Assembly (NCBI RefSeq): GCF_004358675.1 | Contig: NZ_SMZO01000041.1 | Location: 1-33,375, forward strand | DNA from: Meridianimarinicoccus aquatilis | GTDB taxonomy: Bacteria; Pseudomonadota; Alphaproteobacteria; Rhodobacterales; Rhodobacteraceae | Direction of reading: 5' to 3' | DNA: 33,375 bases | Shown here: piece after piece, positions 16,351 to 24,473 of the stretch | Position numbering within the stretch: position 1 is the first letter of the stretch | Layout of the letters: every line of letters begins with the position of its first letter | Made by a program: the position numbers and the translations under genes | The notes under the pieces: generated by a model | Told to the model about the DNA's origin: nothing | The model's input: the letters and a program-made list of their open reading frames with translations, nothing else | Database searches by the model: none

Positions 16351-16887
16351 TTACACGGTGTTCCCCGGGCGAAAGGGCTGCGGTTCACGCTCGGGGCGCT
16401 TCAGGGCTTCGGCGAATTTGCGGGCATTGTCATCGATCGTGCCGTGCCAAAGCTTCGAGACGAAGGCCCGGGCGTCTTGGACCGTCATGTCCTTCAGCGA
16501 AGAGGACAGCGCCATGAAAAGCTCATCCTCGCTGATCGCAGCGGCGCGGTGCATTGCGTCCGCGTAAAATGACGGGTCGTTGAGAACCTGCTCGCTCAGC
16601 GGCATAAGCGCGAGGTTCTTTTCCGGGATCGCCATGAAGATCGTGTCCTGCAGGTCGGTCAGATACGCACGCCGCGAGGTGGACACCGGCTTTCCCGCCG
16701 CCTTGGCGTCCAGATACGCCTGCCTGGTCTTGTCGAACTTCGACTTGGCAAATGACATGATGACATCGCGCTTTCGGGCGGGTAGCGCGAATCCGGTGCA
16801 GCGCTCGATATGGGCGAGGAGATCTGCAACCTCTGCCTCAACATTAAAGCTCTCAAACCATGGAACCGTCCCTGATCTAGCCGCCAC
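16351..16887 (-). CDS. Hypothetical plasmid protein
   Basis: A 178-residue, mostly helical soluble protein starting with GTG ([14 protein letters not shown]); GAGGG lies about twelve bases upstream. It has a good promoter: TTGCGA (16941-16946) and TACAAT (16919-16924) with 16 bases between. The middle is rich in charged helices ([28 protein letters not shown]). I do not recognise the family. Position between a terminator and the rhomboid gene suggests an independent unit with or without the rhomboid, 130 bases downstream. Confidence 0.65.
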   Translation of the reverse strand: MAARSGTVPWFESFNVEAEVADLLAHIERCTGFALPARKRDVIMSFAKSKFDKTRQAYLDAKAAGKPVSTSRRAYLTDLQDTIFMAIPEKNLALMPLSEQVLNDPSFYADAMHRAAAISEDELFMALSSSLKDMTVQDARAFVSKLWHGTIDDNARKFAEALKRPEREPQPFRPGNTV

Positions 16888-16918
16888 GCGCCCGCCCTCA
16901 ATATTGCGTTAATATATT

Positions 16919-16946
16919 ATTGTATCGCATTTACACCAGATCGCAA
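16919..16946 (-). promoter_or_regulatory. Predicted sigma-70 promoter of the 16351-16887 gene
   Basis: TTGCGA at 16941-16946 and TACAAT at 16919-16924 on the minus strand, spacer 16 bases, followed by an AT-rich start region and a GTG start 30 bases on. Confidence 0.55.
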
Positions 16947-16980
16947 GCGGGTGACGTCCTTTACGCAAACGGACATGGAA

Positions 16981-17012
16981 AAAGGGGAACCGTGATCCCA
17001 CGGCTCCCCTTT
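16981..17012 (-). terminator. Intrinsic terminator of the DUF736 gene
   Basis: Minus strand AAAGGGGAGCCGTG-GGAT-CACGGTTCCCCTTT then TTCC: a 14-bp stem with one mismatch, a 4-base loop and a T-run, 30 bases past the stop at 17043. Confidence 0.85.
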
Positions 17013-17042
17013 CGATTCAGATCGTCTCCCCTCGCGCGCCGA

Positions 17043-17771
17043 TTAGGCGACCAAGGAGAGCCCCACACCCGCGTCCTGCGGCTGCTCACCGCTGTCGATG
17101 AACGGGATGATCGAGAAGGTCTGCCCGCCGCGCTGTTCTTCGTTCTGCACGGCGTTGACGCGCAAGTCGCCATCAGGCGTGTTGATCAGCAGCGACAGGT
17201 AGTCATTGCCCGTGCGGCTGCTTTTGGCCATCCACGCCGAGCCGACGCGGATTGGTTTACCCCGGGGCGAGCTGACCTCGATCCGGTAATCTGGGTGGGT
17301 CTCCTCGGATTTGTAGCTGTTCTCGATCAGCATGAACTCCAGATCGAACATCATGTTGGCGATGTAGCCCGTGAAGGCGTTGTCAGCGTCCATGGCGGTG
17401 AGCTCGCCCGAGATCGAGCCGGATTTCATCAGACCGTTCGAGACCAACGGGATGATCTCGAATTCGCCGCTCTGGGCCGCGCGCGCCTCTTTCGTCTGCA
17501 CCGCGTTGACCCGGAACGGGCCGAGGCCGACATCGATCTGCATCGAGATGTAGGGGTTGCCGCTGGTATTCCCGGTCTCGTTCCAGGCCGTGCCGATACG
17601 CACCTTGCGGCCTGATTTGTTGACTGCCGTTACGTCAAAATCCGGGCTGCGTTCGGACATCTTGGCCCGCGCCTCCAATTGGATGGCGATGTCAAAGCGC
17701 GTCGAATGGATCATGCCGGTGTACTGAGCGGCTGCGGTCTCGACATTGCGGGTGAGGGTTCCTGCGAACAT
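17043..17771 (-). CDS. Tandem DUF736 plasmid protein
   Basis: A 242-residue protein starting MFAGTLTRNVETAAAQYTGM, with AAGGAA nine bases upstream of the ATG. It contains two DUF736-like units: residues about 1-108 (GTLTRN...YTGMI...FDVTAVNKSGRKVRIGTAWNE...NPYISMQID...FRVNAVQ) and about 120-235 (SGELTAMDADNAFTGYI...YRIEVSSPRGKPIRVGSAWMA...NDYLSLLIN...LRVNAVQ). Each has the G-W-x-x...G-N-x-Y pattern. DUF736 proteins are small, usually single-domain, and very common on alphaproteobacterial plasmids and integrative elements; the function is unknown, though they are usually near replication and transfer genes. The duplication within one polypeptide is the unusual point. Confidence 0.88.
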   Translation of the reverse strand: MFAGTLTRNVETAAAQYTGMIHSTRFDIAIQLEARAKMSERSPDFDVTAVNKSGRKVRIGTAWNETGNTSGNPYISMQIDVGLGPFRVNAVQTKEARAAQSGEFEIIPLVSNGLMKSGSISGELTAMDADNAFTGYIANMMFDLEFMLIENSYKSEETHPDYRIEVSSPRGKPIRVGSAWMAKSSRTGNDYLSLLINTPDGDLRVNAVQNEEQRGGQTFSIIPFIDSGEQPQDAGVGLSLVA

Positions 17772-17861
17772 GGGATGGTTCCTTTTGGATTGGCCGGTGT
17801 CTGACGTTCTTGCCAGCGCATCCGGGATTGCTTTCTCGACCCCTTGAGGGATCACAAATCA

Positions 17862-17875
17862 GAAAGCCTGCTTTC
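17862..17875 (-). terminator. Short hairpin after the gene ending at 17896
   Basis: GAAAGC-AG-GCTTTC followed by TGATTTG on the minus strand, 20 bases downstream of the stop. Small stem, so weak as a terminator. Confidence 0.4.
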
Positions 17876-17895
17876 CTTTCAGCCTCGCCCACGGG

Positions 17896-18198
17896 TCAAA
17901 GCTGCCGTCCGAGTGGGAATGCCCCCGCGCCTCCGGGTGCTACGCCCCTCCCCTGCCCGTCTGGTCTTGATTGGCTGCCCGGATTTTCCGCGCTGTCCTT
18001 CGATCGCGCGATGAAGAACTCCGTTTCTTTTCCGTTCAACCGGTGTCCGCCCCGGTCGGTCAGGCCGATACAGCTTCCGTTCGGCACATAGGTGATCAGG
18101 TATTGGCCGAGCCGGTCCTTGTGGACAACGTAGCCGGTATTGACCCAATGCACGGTCTGACCGGCATCGACAGCGGCCTTGATTTCATCGAGTGTCAT
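17896..18198 (-). CDS. Small hypothetical plasmid protein
   Basis: A 100-residue protein starting MTLDEIKAAVDAGQTVHWVN. The very strong GAGGAGG seven bases before the ATG fixes this start over the open frame to 18306. The compact N-terminal part (about 1-68: NTGYVVHKDRLGQYLITYVPNG...LNGKETEFFIA) looks like a small beta-rich domain; the C-terminal 30 residues are Gly/Pro-rich and probably disordered. Proteins like this occur in the small-gene arrays of Rhodobacterales and Rhizobiales plasmids. Function unknown. Confidence 0.75.
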   Translation of the reverse strand: MTLDEIKAAVDAGQTVHWVNTGYVVHKDRLGQYLITYVPNGSCIGLTDRGGHRLNGKETEFFIARSKDSAENPGSQSRPDGQGRGVAPGGAGAFPLGRQL

Positions 18199-18237
18199 GC
18201 GAACCTCCTCAAGAAGAATGGTGGGGAAACGACGCAA

Positions 18238-18263
18238 GAAGCCCGGTCGTCCAACCGGGCTTC
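18238..18263 (-). terminator. Hairpin after the DUF6915-like gene
   Basis: GAAGCCCGGT/ACCGGGCTTC, a perfect 10-bp stem with a 6-base loop, between the stop at 18299 and the next start at 18198. A short T-run (TTG) follows, so read-through into the next gene is possible. Confidence 0.65.
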
Positions 18264-18298
18264 CATGCAGCATTTGTTTGGCAAACGGCCGAGAGCTG

Positions 18299-18760
18299 TC
18301 AGGCACCTTGCGTGGCTTGCGTCGCGCGCGCCGCCATCCAATCCTTCAGGCCAAGAACCGTTCTTCCGGCGGCGACTTCAGATGCCCAGGCGGCCCTTGG
18401 GTCGCCGCAGGGCTCATCGCCGGAATGCCGGTCGATGTGGCCATTGGCCATCCATGGCTCGGGCTGGATCCGTCGAAGCCAGTCCGCCATGCTCGGAATG
18501 CGGCCCTGACAGTCTTCGCGGACATGCTGCTCGCCGATCCAGCGCACGGGGATCTCTCGACCTGCGCTATTGGTCAGGGTCAGGCCGAAGACACGTTCGG
18601 CCTCGAACAGGCCTTGAGCGTGGTGGCGCATGGCTCGGTGCGTGAAGAGCGCGAGATGCTCTTTCGAGGCGTCAAACCAATCGTGCACAGCCTGATAGTC
18701 AGACGGCACCCCGCCGAATTTCCGGGCAGAGCTTTCGGCATGATGAAGCGGATGGGCCAT
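18299..18760 (-). CDS. DUF6915-like plasmid protein
   Basis: A 153-residue protein starting MAHPLHHAESSARKFGGVPS. GAGG lies upstream and the start comes one base after the preceding gene's stop (TGAGATG), so the pair is translationally coupled. The N-terminal block (residues 1-62, with HPLHHAE, YQAVHDWFDASK, HRAMRHHAQGLFEAE) is rich in histidines and matches the plasmid family labelled DUF6915 as I recall it. IPVRWIGEQHVREDCQGRIPS in the middle is also typical. Its role is unknown; the conserved histidines could suggest metal binding, but that is speculative. Confidence 0.75.
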   Translation of the reverse strand: MAHPLHHAESSARKFGGVPSDYQAVHDWFDASKEHLALFTHRAMRHHAQGLFEAERVFGLTLTNSAGREIPVRWIGEQHVREDCQGRIPSMADWLRRIQPEPWMANGHIDRHSGDEPCGDPRAAWASEVAAGRTVLGLKDWMAARATQATQGA

Positions 18761-18761
18761 C

Positions 18762-19148
18762 TCACAGCCCCTCGTCATAGCTGTGCGAGCATTCGACATA
18801 GCGGTCGGCATGATCCAAGGTGATACTGTCGGCGGTGATGTCCCAGGTCAGCGTGCCGTAGCCGCCCTCGTTGTTTTCGAACCCCGGGTGATGATGATAG
18901 GCGAGCGACCAGGCGAAGTCGCCCACCTCTGTGGCAAGCGGCTCCGGCAGGTTGACCTCTGCAGGCTGCACCGTCACATCCTCGACATTGCCGGAGTCGC
19001 CATAGCCTTCGTATTCGAAAGCGACCTCGCTGATGCCAAGCGCACGTAGTTGCGCGAGCAGCTCCACTCTGGATGCCTTCAAGGTGGTTTCGCGCTCTGC
19101 ACGCCACTGAGCCGCCATTGCGGCATAGTCGATCTGGGGATTGGTCAT
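18762..19148 (-). CDS. DUF6878-like plasmid protein
   Basis: A 128-residue acidic protein starting MTNPQIDYAAMAAQWRAERE, with AAAAGGAC upstream. Features: the GISEVAFEYEGYGDSGNVEDV segment, followed near the C-terminus by NNEGGYGTLTWDITADSITLDHADR, the pattern of the DUF6878 family found on alphaproteobacterial plasmids. It is coupled to the DUF6915-like gene downstream and lies 122 bases downstream of the large methyltransferase-helicase, an arrangement that recurs on such plasmids. No activity is known. Confidence 0.8.
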   Translation of the reverse strand: MTNPQIDYAAMAAQWRAERETTLKASRVELLAQLRALGISEVAFEYEGYGDSGNVEDVTVQPAEVNLPEPLATEVGDFAWSLAYHHHPGFENNEGGYGTLTWDITADSITLDHADRYVECSHSYDEGL

Positions 19149-19270
19149 GAGTCTGTCCTTTTGTCTGAAGTTGGGGGGGCCGGGCGAGGCATTGGTCTAC
19201 CCGCGCCCGGAAAGCGCAGACCGCCAAGATCTCGATCCGCGACGCCCAACCGGAAGCTCGCTTTGACTTT

Positions 19271-22200
19271 TCAGGCGGCTTGGTCTGCCGCTCTAGCGGC
19301 TCGCTGCCCCACGATCCGGGCCAGAATGCTTCCCGTGTCGATCCCGTCCCCATGCGGCAGGAACACCCGCAACTGGAAGGCAATGATCTCAGTGAAACAC
19401 CCCATTGCCTTGAGGCCATCAATCATGCCCCGATCCGCACCGCCCAGCTCAAGGCGCATCTCGCCTGCAACGCGGCGCCGGGTCAGGGTAAGACCCCGGC
19501 CCAGATCGACCGGCGCAGTGGTGCCGAGGGCGGCGGTCAACATCTCCTGCGGTGTTTGCGGGTTGGACACGAGGAAGCGGGCGCGCAGCGCGGCCGCCCC
19601 TTCCTCGCTCAGCGTGCGCCCGATCATGGCGGTCGCCCCATCGGGCGTGACCCGGTAGATGCGCTCATTGGTGGTCGGAATATCCTTCCAGATCGGCAAC
19701 AAGAGCCCGGTCAGCAGGTAGAGCTTGGTTGTGGTGGTTTTTGGCAGGGACGCTGCCTCGGCATCCCAAAGCCATGCGAACTCAGGCTTGCCGATCTCTT
19801 CCCAAGCCGAGGACTCAAACCGTGCCTCTTCGAGATAGCTCGACCCGTTTGGCCGCACCACCTTGCGCATCAGCGTGACAGTGTCCTCGTCATACATCTG
19901 CATTGGCCGCGCCGAGATGAGCGCCGCGCGACCCGACGCGCGGTTGACCATCGGCAGCTTATCGAAATTGCGCGACAGGGCGTCATCCGCCGAAAGCACA
20001 TGGACCGGGTCGGTGACTTCAAGTCCAATGATCCGCGTCACGGCGCCGGATTTCGGGCAGGTCCAGAGATCCTCTGTGGATACCTGTTCGATCTTTTCGC
20101 CACGCAGAGTTTCCACGCCGAGATCGAGTGTGCCCGCCGCCCGCGCGCGTTCGGTCTGATCAGCGATCCGGCGCATGAACTCGGCAAAGAGCGCGTTCTG
20201 CATATGGATGGGCAGGGCCAGCACCCGGTTGAGAAACCGCTGGATCGGGGGAAGCTCTTCGAGCAGCACCCCGTCCTTGTCGATCAGCCGCAGGGCCGTC
20301 CAGTCGGTGAAGCTCTCGTAGCTCATCGCCTCAGCGCGCCCGGCGGCAAGATCGGCGAAATACCCACGCAGCGCCGCCCGCGCGGTCGGGCTTTCGAGAT
20401 TGTCCTCCTCGCGGAACATGCCTTGCGAGCCGGTCTCGCGTTGGCCCTTGGTCAAGGCCCCCAGCTGGTCGAGGCGCTTAGCTATAGTCGAGGTGAAACG
20501 CTTTTCGCCATGCACATCCGAGGTGCAGACCCGGAAGAAGGGCGCGCTGACCTGGGCAGAGCGATGCGTGCGGCCCAGCCCTTGGATGGCCGCATCCGCG
20601 CGCCAGCCGGGCTCCAGAAGATAGTGCCGCCGCCGTTTCTGGTTCTTCGCCGTTTGCGCCGCATGATAGGAGCGGCCCGTCCCGCCCGCATCGGAGAAGA
20701 TCAGGATATCCTTCTCACCATTCATGAAGGCTTGGGTCTCTGACAAATTGCTGCTGGCGGCGCGCTTCTCGATGAAGAGGTGGCCATCGTCCGCCTTCAG
20801 AGGTCGGATCGACCTTCCGGTCACTTCGGCAACGGCATCGTCGCCAAAGGCCCAGAGGATCTGATCCAGCGCCGAAGGGATCGGGGCCAGCGTCATCAAC
20901 TCCATCATGGCCGCATCGCGCAGGGCAAGCGCTTCGCGGGAGACAACGAGCGCCCCGGTCTCATCCCGTAAAGGTTCCACCACCATATTGCCGTCGATCT
21001 CCACGAGCTTTTGAGCATGGATTGGGAAGGCCTGTTCGAGGTAGCCCAGCACGTCGCGCGGCGTCAAGGCACCCTCGACGAGTTCATCCTCCGGGTCCAT
21101 CGTCTCAAGCCGACGCTTCAACAGGCTTTCGCCTGTAGAGACAACCTGGATGACGCAAGCCTTGTCCGCTGCCAGATCGTCCTTGATCGCGCGGATGATG
21201 GTCGGGGCTTTCATGCCCATCAGGAGATGGTTGAAGAAGCGCTGCTTCGTGCTCTCGAAGCGGGACTTGGCCGAGGCGCGTGCGGCCGAGGCATTGGTCT
21301 CGCCCGAGGCGTCGTTGACGCCGGTCGCCGTCAGCGCGGCTTCGAGATTGTGGTGGATCGTCCGAAACGCACCCGCGTATGCATCGTAGATCTTGATCTG
21401 GGCCGGGGTGAGCGCGTGTTCGAGCACGTCATACTCCACCCCGTCGAAGCTGAGGGCGCGGGCCGTGTAGAGCCCGAGCGTCTTGAGATCGCGCGCGACC
21501 ACCTCCATGGCAGCGACACCGCCGGCTTCCATCGCAGAAACGAAGCTCTCGCGGCTTGGGAAGGGGTATTCGGGGCCCTGCCCCCAGAGCCCCAGCCGCG
21601 CAGCATAGGCCAGGTTGTGCACGCTCGTGGCGCCCGTGGCCGAGATATAGAAGACGCGAGCGCGGGGTGCTGCCAGTTGCAGCCGTAGGCCAGCAAGGCC
21701 CTGCTGGGAGGGTTTGACCCCCCTGCCCTGCTCGGACCCGGCCGCGTTCTGCATGGCATGGGCCTCATCAAAAGCCAGCACGCCTTCGAACTCCGCGCCC
21801 ATCCAGTCGAGGATCTGGCTGAGCCGCGTGGTGCCGCATTTGCCCGCGGACCGCAGCGTGGCGTAGGTGACGAAGAGGATACCGTCGCCCATCGGGATGG
21901 GCTGGTCCGGTTTCCATTTGGAGAGCGGCTGAATGTCGGCGGGCGAGCCGCCGAGATCAGTCCAGTCGCGGATCGCGTCCTCGATGAGCGTGGCGGACTT
22001 GGAGACCCAGATCGCTTTCCTGCGGCCGGCCAGCCAGTTCACGAGAATGAGCCCTGCGCATTCGCGCCCCTTGCCGCAACCGGTGCCGTCGCCGAGGAAA
22101 TAGCCAAGGCGATAGGCACGTGCATCCGGGTCATCATCGGCGCGCGTCAGCTTGGTCTGGTCGTCATCGATGATAAACCGACCGGGCAGGTCGCGCCCAT

Positions 22201-23530
22201 GAGCATCATGCGCCATGATGATGGTTTCCAGCTGCGCCTCGGAGAGATGTCCCTCCTCGATCAACCGTGCGGGCAGGCGCAAGTCATCACGGCCCGTATT
22301 TGAGGGCATGGGCGGGGCAACCGAGGCCATGGCGATGCTTTCAACGAGCGGCGTGGGATGTTCCTGCGCATCCGCAATCTCGATCCGTTGCGGACGGTAG
22401 CGCGCATAGATGTCCGAGATGGGCATGTTGTTGCGCGGGGTCTGAAGGCTCGTGAAGCTGAGCGGACGGAAGGCATTGGCCCTGGCTGTGGGGGCGGTGA
22501 TAACACCGGCAGCGGTCTTGCGCGGGACAGATGATCGAACGGTCGGCCGAGCATGAGGGATCGCTTCAACCCGTTGGGCCGGGCTCATCTCGGTCCGTGT
22601 TGCGGCCACGGCATCGACAAATGGAAGGGCTTCATCCAGATCGCACAAAGTGGCGCGGATCATCTCGCCGCCCTCCTGCACCTTGTCGAAGACCATGAGC
22701 TGGGTTTCGACAGAGGTGCCGAGCTTGCGGTAGACCTGCCCCGGCATCGTCAGCGCCAATCGTGGCGTCAGGAGACCGCAGGCGCGGGACCAATGCGCGG
22801 CATCGCGTTCGGGCGTGAACCCCGGCGGCATGATCGCCACCAGGCGCCCACCTGGTGCCAGGCGCTTTGCAGCCGCAATGAGATGTTTGGCAGCGATGTG
22901 CTTGTCGCGGGATCGGTCGACCGAGGAGGCGAAGGGCGGATTCATCACCACGACGTCGGGTAGAACCGGCGTCTGCAGCAGATCGTCGATATGCTCGCCG
23001 TCATGGCCCGTCACCTCGCCGCCGAAAACCGCGCGCAGGAGGCGCTGGCGAAAAGGGTCGATCTCGTTGAGCAAAAGCGTGGCACCGGCCCGGGCGGCGA
23101 AAGCGGCCAAGGCGCCGGTGCCCGCCGAGGGCTCCAGAACGGTCTCGCCCTTGCGGATCGCCGCGGCCCGCAAGACCAGCGCCGCGAATGGCAGCGGCGT
23201 GGAAAACTGCTGCAGCCGGATCTGCTGCTCTGACCGGCGCGTTTCCGTGAGAAGCCGTGAGGCAAGGAGCTTTGCAGCGGCGATGTCACCTGCCGCGCCG
23301 TCCCCACCCAGCAGCACCTGGATGGCCGCAGCCTGCATCATGTCATAGGCTATGCGCCAGTCCCAGGCGCCCCCGGCATCACTGCCATGTAACGTCTCGC
23401 GCATGATGCGCGCCAGCGCTGAGCTGCGCAGGGGTTGGTGGGCGATCTCCGCGCAGATCTGTGCCAGTGCAGAGGCGAGTTTAGCGTCGAATTCAACAGG
23501 ATTGGGGAGCGTTGAGCGGGGCTTGGACAT
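19271..23530 (-). CDS. Strawberry-notch-type helicase fused to an adenine methyltransferase-like domain
   Basis: A 1419-residue protein with AAAGGAAA before the ATG. Residues about 105-285 form an N6-adenine methyltransferase-like domain: QQFSTPLPFAA, SAM-binding EPSAGTGA (133-140) and catalytic NPPF (197-200). Residues about 370-640 form the first helicase half, with the Walker A-like GDGTGCGKGR (480-489) and DEAH box (588-591). The second half holds the ILIFSDAGGTGRSYHA segment characteristic of the strawberry-notch C-terminal domain, and a motif VI-like GLGRTHRSAQ. Proteins like this are a hallmark of large Rhodobacterales and Rhizobiales plasmids and are often called a methylase/helicase; experimental function is lacking. 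DNA protection during entry or transfer (anti-restriction) is a plausible role, by inference from architecture. Confidence 0.92.
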   Translation of the reverse strand: MSKPRSTLPNPVEFDAKLASALAQICAEIAHQPLRSSALARIMRETLHGSDAGGAWDWRIAYDMMQAAAIQVLLGGDGAAGDIAAAKLLASRLLTETRRSEQQIRLQQFSTPLPFAALVLRAAAIRKGETVLEPSAGTGALAAFAARAGATLLLNEIDPFRQRLLRAVFGGEVTGHDGEHIDDLLQTPVLPDVVVMNPPFASSVDRSRDKHIAAKHLIAAAKRLAPGGRLVAIMPPGFTPERDAAHWSRACGLLTPRLALTMPGQVYRKLGTSVETQLMVFDKVQEGGEMIRATLCDLDEALPFVDAVAATRTEMSPAQRVEAIPHARPTVRSSVPRKTAAGVITAPTARANAFRPLSFTSLQTPRNNMPISDIYARYRPQRIEIADAQEHPTPLVESIAMASVAPPMPSNTGRDDLRLPARLIEEGHLSEAQLETIIMAHDAHGRDLPGRFIIDDDQTKLTRADDDPDARAYRLGYFLGDGTGCGKGRECAGLILVNWLAGRRKAIWVSKSATLIEDAIRDWTDLGGSPADIQPLSKWKPDQPIPMGDGILFVTYATLRSAGKCGTTRLSQILDWMGAEFEGVLAFDEAHAMQNAAGSEQGRGVKPSQQGLAGLRLQLAAPRARVFYISATGATSVHNLAYAARLGLWGQGPEYPFPSRESFVSAMEAGGVAAMEVVARDLKTLGLYTARALSFDGVEYDVLEHALTPAQIKIYDAYAGAFRTIHHNLEAALTATGVNDASGETNASAARASAKSRFESTKQRFFNHLLMGMKAPTIIRAIKDDLAADKACVIQVVSTGESLLKRRLETMDPEDELVEGALTPRDVLGYLEQAFPIHAQKLVEIDGNMVVEPLRDETGALVVSREALALRDAAMMELMTLAPIPSALDQILWAFGDDAVAEVTGRSIRPLKADDGHLFIEKRAASSNLSETQAFMNGEKDILIFSDAGGTGRSYHAAQTAKNQKRRRHYLLEPGWRADAAIQGLGRTHRSAQVSAPFFRVCTSDVHGEKRFTSTIAKRLDQLGALTKGQRETGSQGMFREEDNLESPTARAALRGYFADLAAGRAEAMSYESFTDWTALRLIDKDGVLLEELPPIQRFLNRVLALPIHMQNALFAEFMRRIADQTERARAAGTLDLGVETLRGEKIEQVSTEDLWTCPKSGAVTRIIGLEVTDPVHVLSADDALSRNFDKLPMVNRASGRAALISARPMQMYDEDTVTLMRKVVRPNGSSYLEEARFESSAWEEIGKPEFAWLWDAEAASLPKTTTTKLYLLTGLLLPIWKDIPTTNERIYRVTPDGATAMIGRTLSEEGAAALRARFLVSNPQTPQEMLTAALGTTAPVDLGRGLTLTRRRVAGEMRLELGGADRGMIDGLKAMGCFTEIIAFQLRVFLPHGDGIDTGSILARIVGQRAARAADQAA

Positions 23531-23784
23531 GGGGGTTTCCTTTGGATCAGGGTCTGAGTTCCAAAGACAAAAAGCCCTCTTTCGCTTTTCGGGATGATGA
23601 GCTCAGACCAAGAGGCATCCAATCTACGGCCGGCCAATCAAACGGTTTTTCGGAGTTGGATTAGAAAACTGAAAAACCCGCCGCAATGCGACGGGCTTTT
23701 GCTTTCTTTGTGCAATGAGGGGAGGCATAGTGCCCGCAATCTCAAAGCTCACGCTCTATATGGCACCGAAAGTCTTTACTGTCA
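23531..23784. other. Divergent intergenic region with a hairpin
   Basis: Between the divergent helicase and HEPN genes. Contains AAAAGC/GCTTTT around 23569-23588, and a CCCGCCGC/GCGACGGG hairpin at 23677-23695 with T-runs on both sides, which could end transcription in either direction. No gene is seen. Confidence 0.4.
23677..23695. terminator. Bidirectional intrinsic terminator-like hairpin
   Basis: CCCGCCGC-AAT-GCGACGGG stem with one mismatch, followed by CTTTTGCTTT on the plus strand and TTTTTC on the minus strand. No gene ends near it on either strand, so it may be left over from lost sequence. Confidence 0.6.
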
Positions 23785-24450
23785 ATGTATCCACCGTTCA
23801 CGGCTGATGAAGAACACCACCTTCCGAACGTCCTATCCGCACCTAGGTTTGCGACCTATCTGCGCGAAACCGGCAATGATAGGACGCGAGCTCTCCACCT
23901 ATACCACTGGAATCTTCAAGTATCAGCCGCGTTCATGGTTCCACTCCATGTTTTGGAAGTTGCGCTGCGAAACGCGATCGTGGAAGCAATCGAAGCTGTC
24001 CATGGAGGAACATGGCCTTGGACACAAGGCTTCATCCGTTCGTTACCGAACCCGCGCGGTCCGGCATACAGCCCCAAACGAGACCTCGAAGGTTGCGCAG
24101 CACAGCAACCCACTGCCGGAAAGGTCGTCGCCGAACTGAAGTTCGTGTTTTGGGAGAAGATGCTGACAAACAGGCACCAAGGCAGACTGTGGGACGATCA
24201 TTTCTACGCAGTGTTTCCGGACGCGCCTCGTGGTGTCGCTGCCAGCCAGCGCCGATCTGAATTAAGGTCTGACATTGAAGCCGTGAGGAGGCTCCGCAAC
24301 AGAATCGCACACCATGAGCCTGTTTTTCCGCGCGCCCTTCAGGATGATTTTGACCGGATCATCCGCTGCATAAGATGGCGCAACGAAACGACCAGCAACT
24401 GGGTGCTGGAAATCGAGACGGTGCGCGCACTACTCGCAGTGCGCCCCTAA
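23785..24450 (+). CDS. Abi-like HEPN-domain protein
   Basis: A 221-residue soluble protein starting MYPPFTADEEHHLPNVLSAP. The N-terminal half resembles the Abi-like family (FATYLRETGNDRTRALHLYHWN, then PLHVLEVALRNAI). The C-terminal half carries RRLRNRIAHHEPV (168-180): R171 and H176 make the R-x4-6-H motif of HEPN ribonucleases, and the N172 fits the common R-N-x-x-x-H form. Such proteins are linked to abortive infection and other RNA-cutting defence or toxin systems. No antitoxin is seen beside it. There is no good ribosome site before the ATG, so the start is provisional. It ends 24 bases before the IS6 left end, so a downstream partner could have been lost. Confidence 0.8.
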   Translation: MYPPFTADEEHHLPNVLSAPRFATYLRETGNDRTRALHLYHWNLQVSAAFMVPLHVLEVALRNAIVEAIEAVHGGTWPWTQGFIRSLPNPRGPAYSPKRDLEGCAAQQPTAGKVVAELKFVFWEKMLTNRHQGRLWDDHFYAVFPDAPRGVAASQRRSELRSDIEAVRRLRNRIAHHEPVFPRALQDDFDRIIRCIRWRNETTSNWVLEIETVRALLAVRP

Positions 24451-24473
24451 GCGTCCCGCCCCGCCAGGAACTC

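Noticed and set aside
19280-20743. 487-codon open frame on the plus strand
   Set aside because: It lies wholly inside the methyltransferase-helicase gene on the other strand, which has clear motifs; high GC content makes long antisense frames common.
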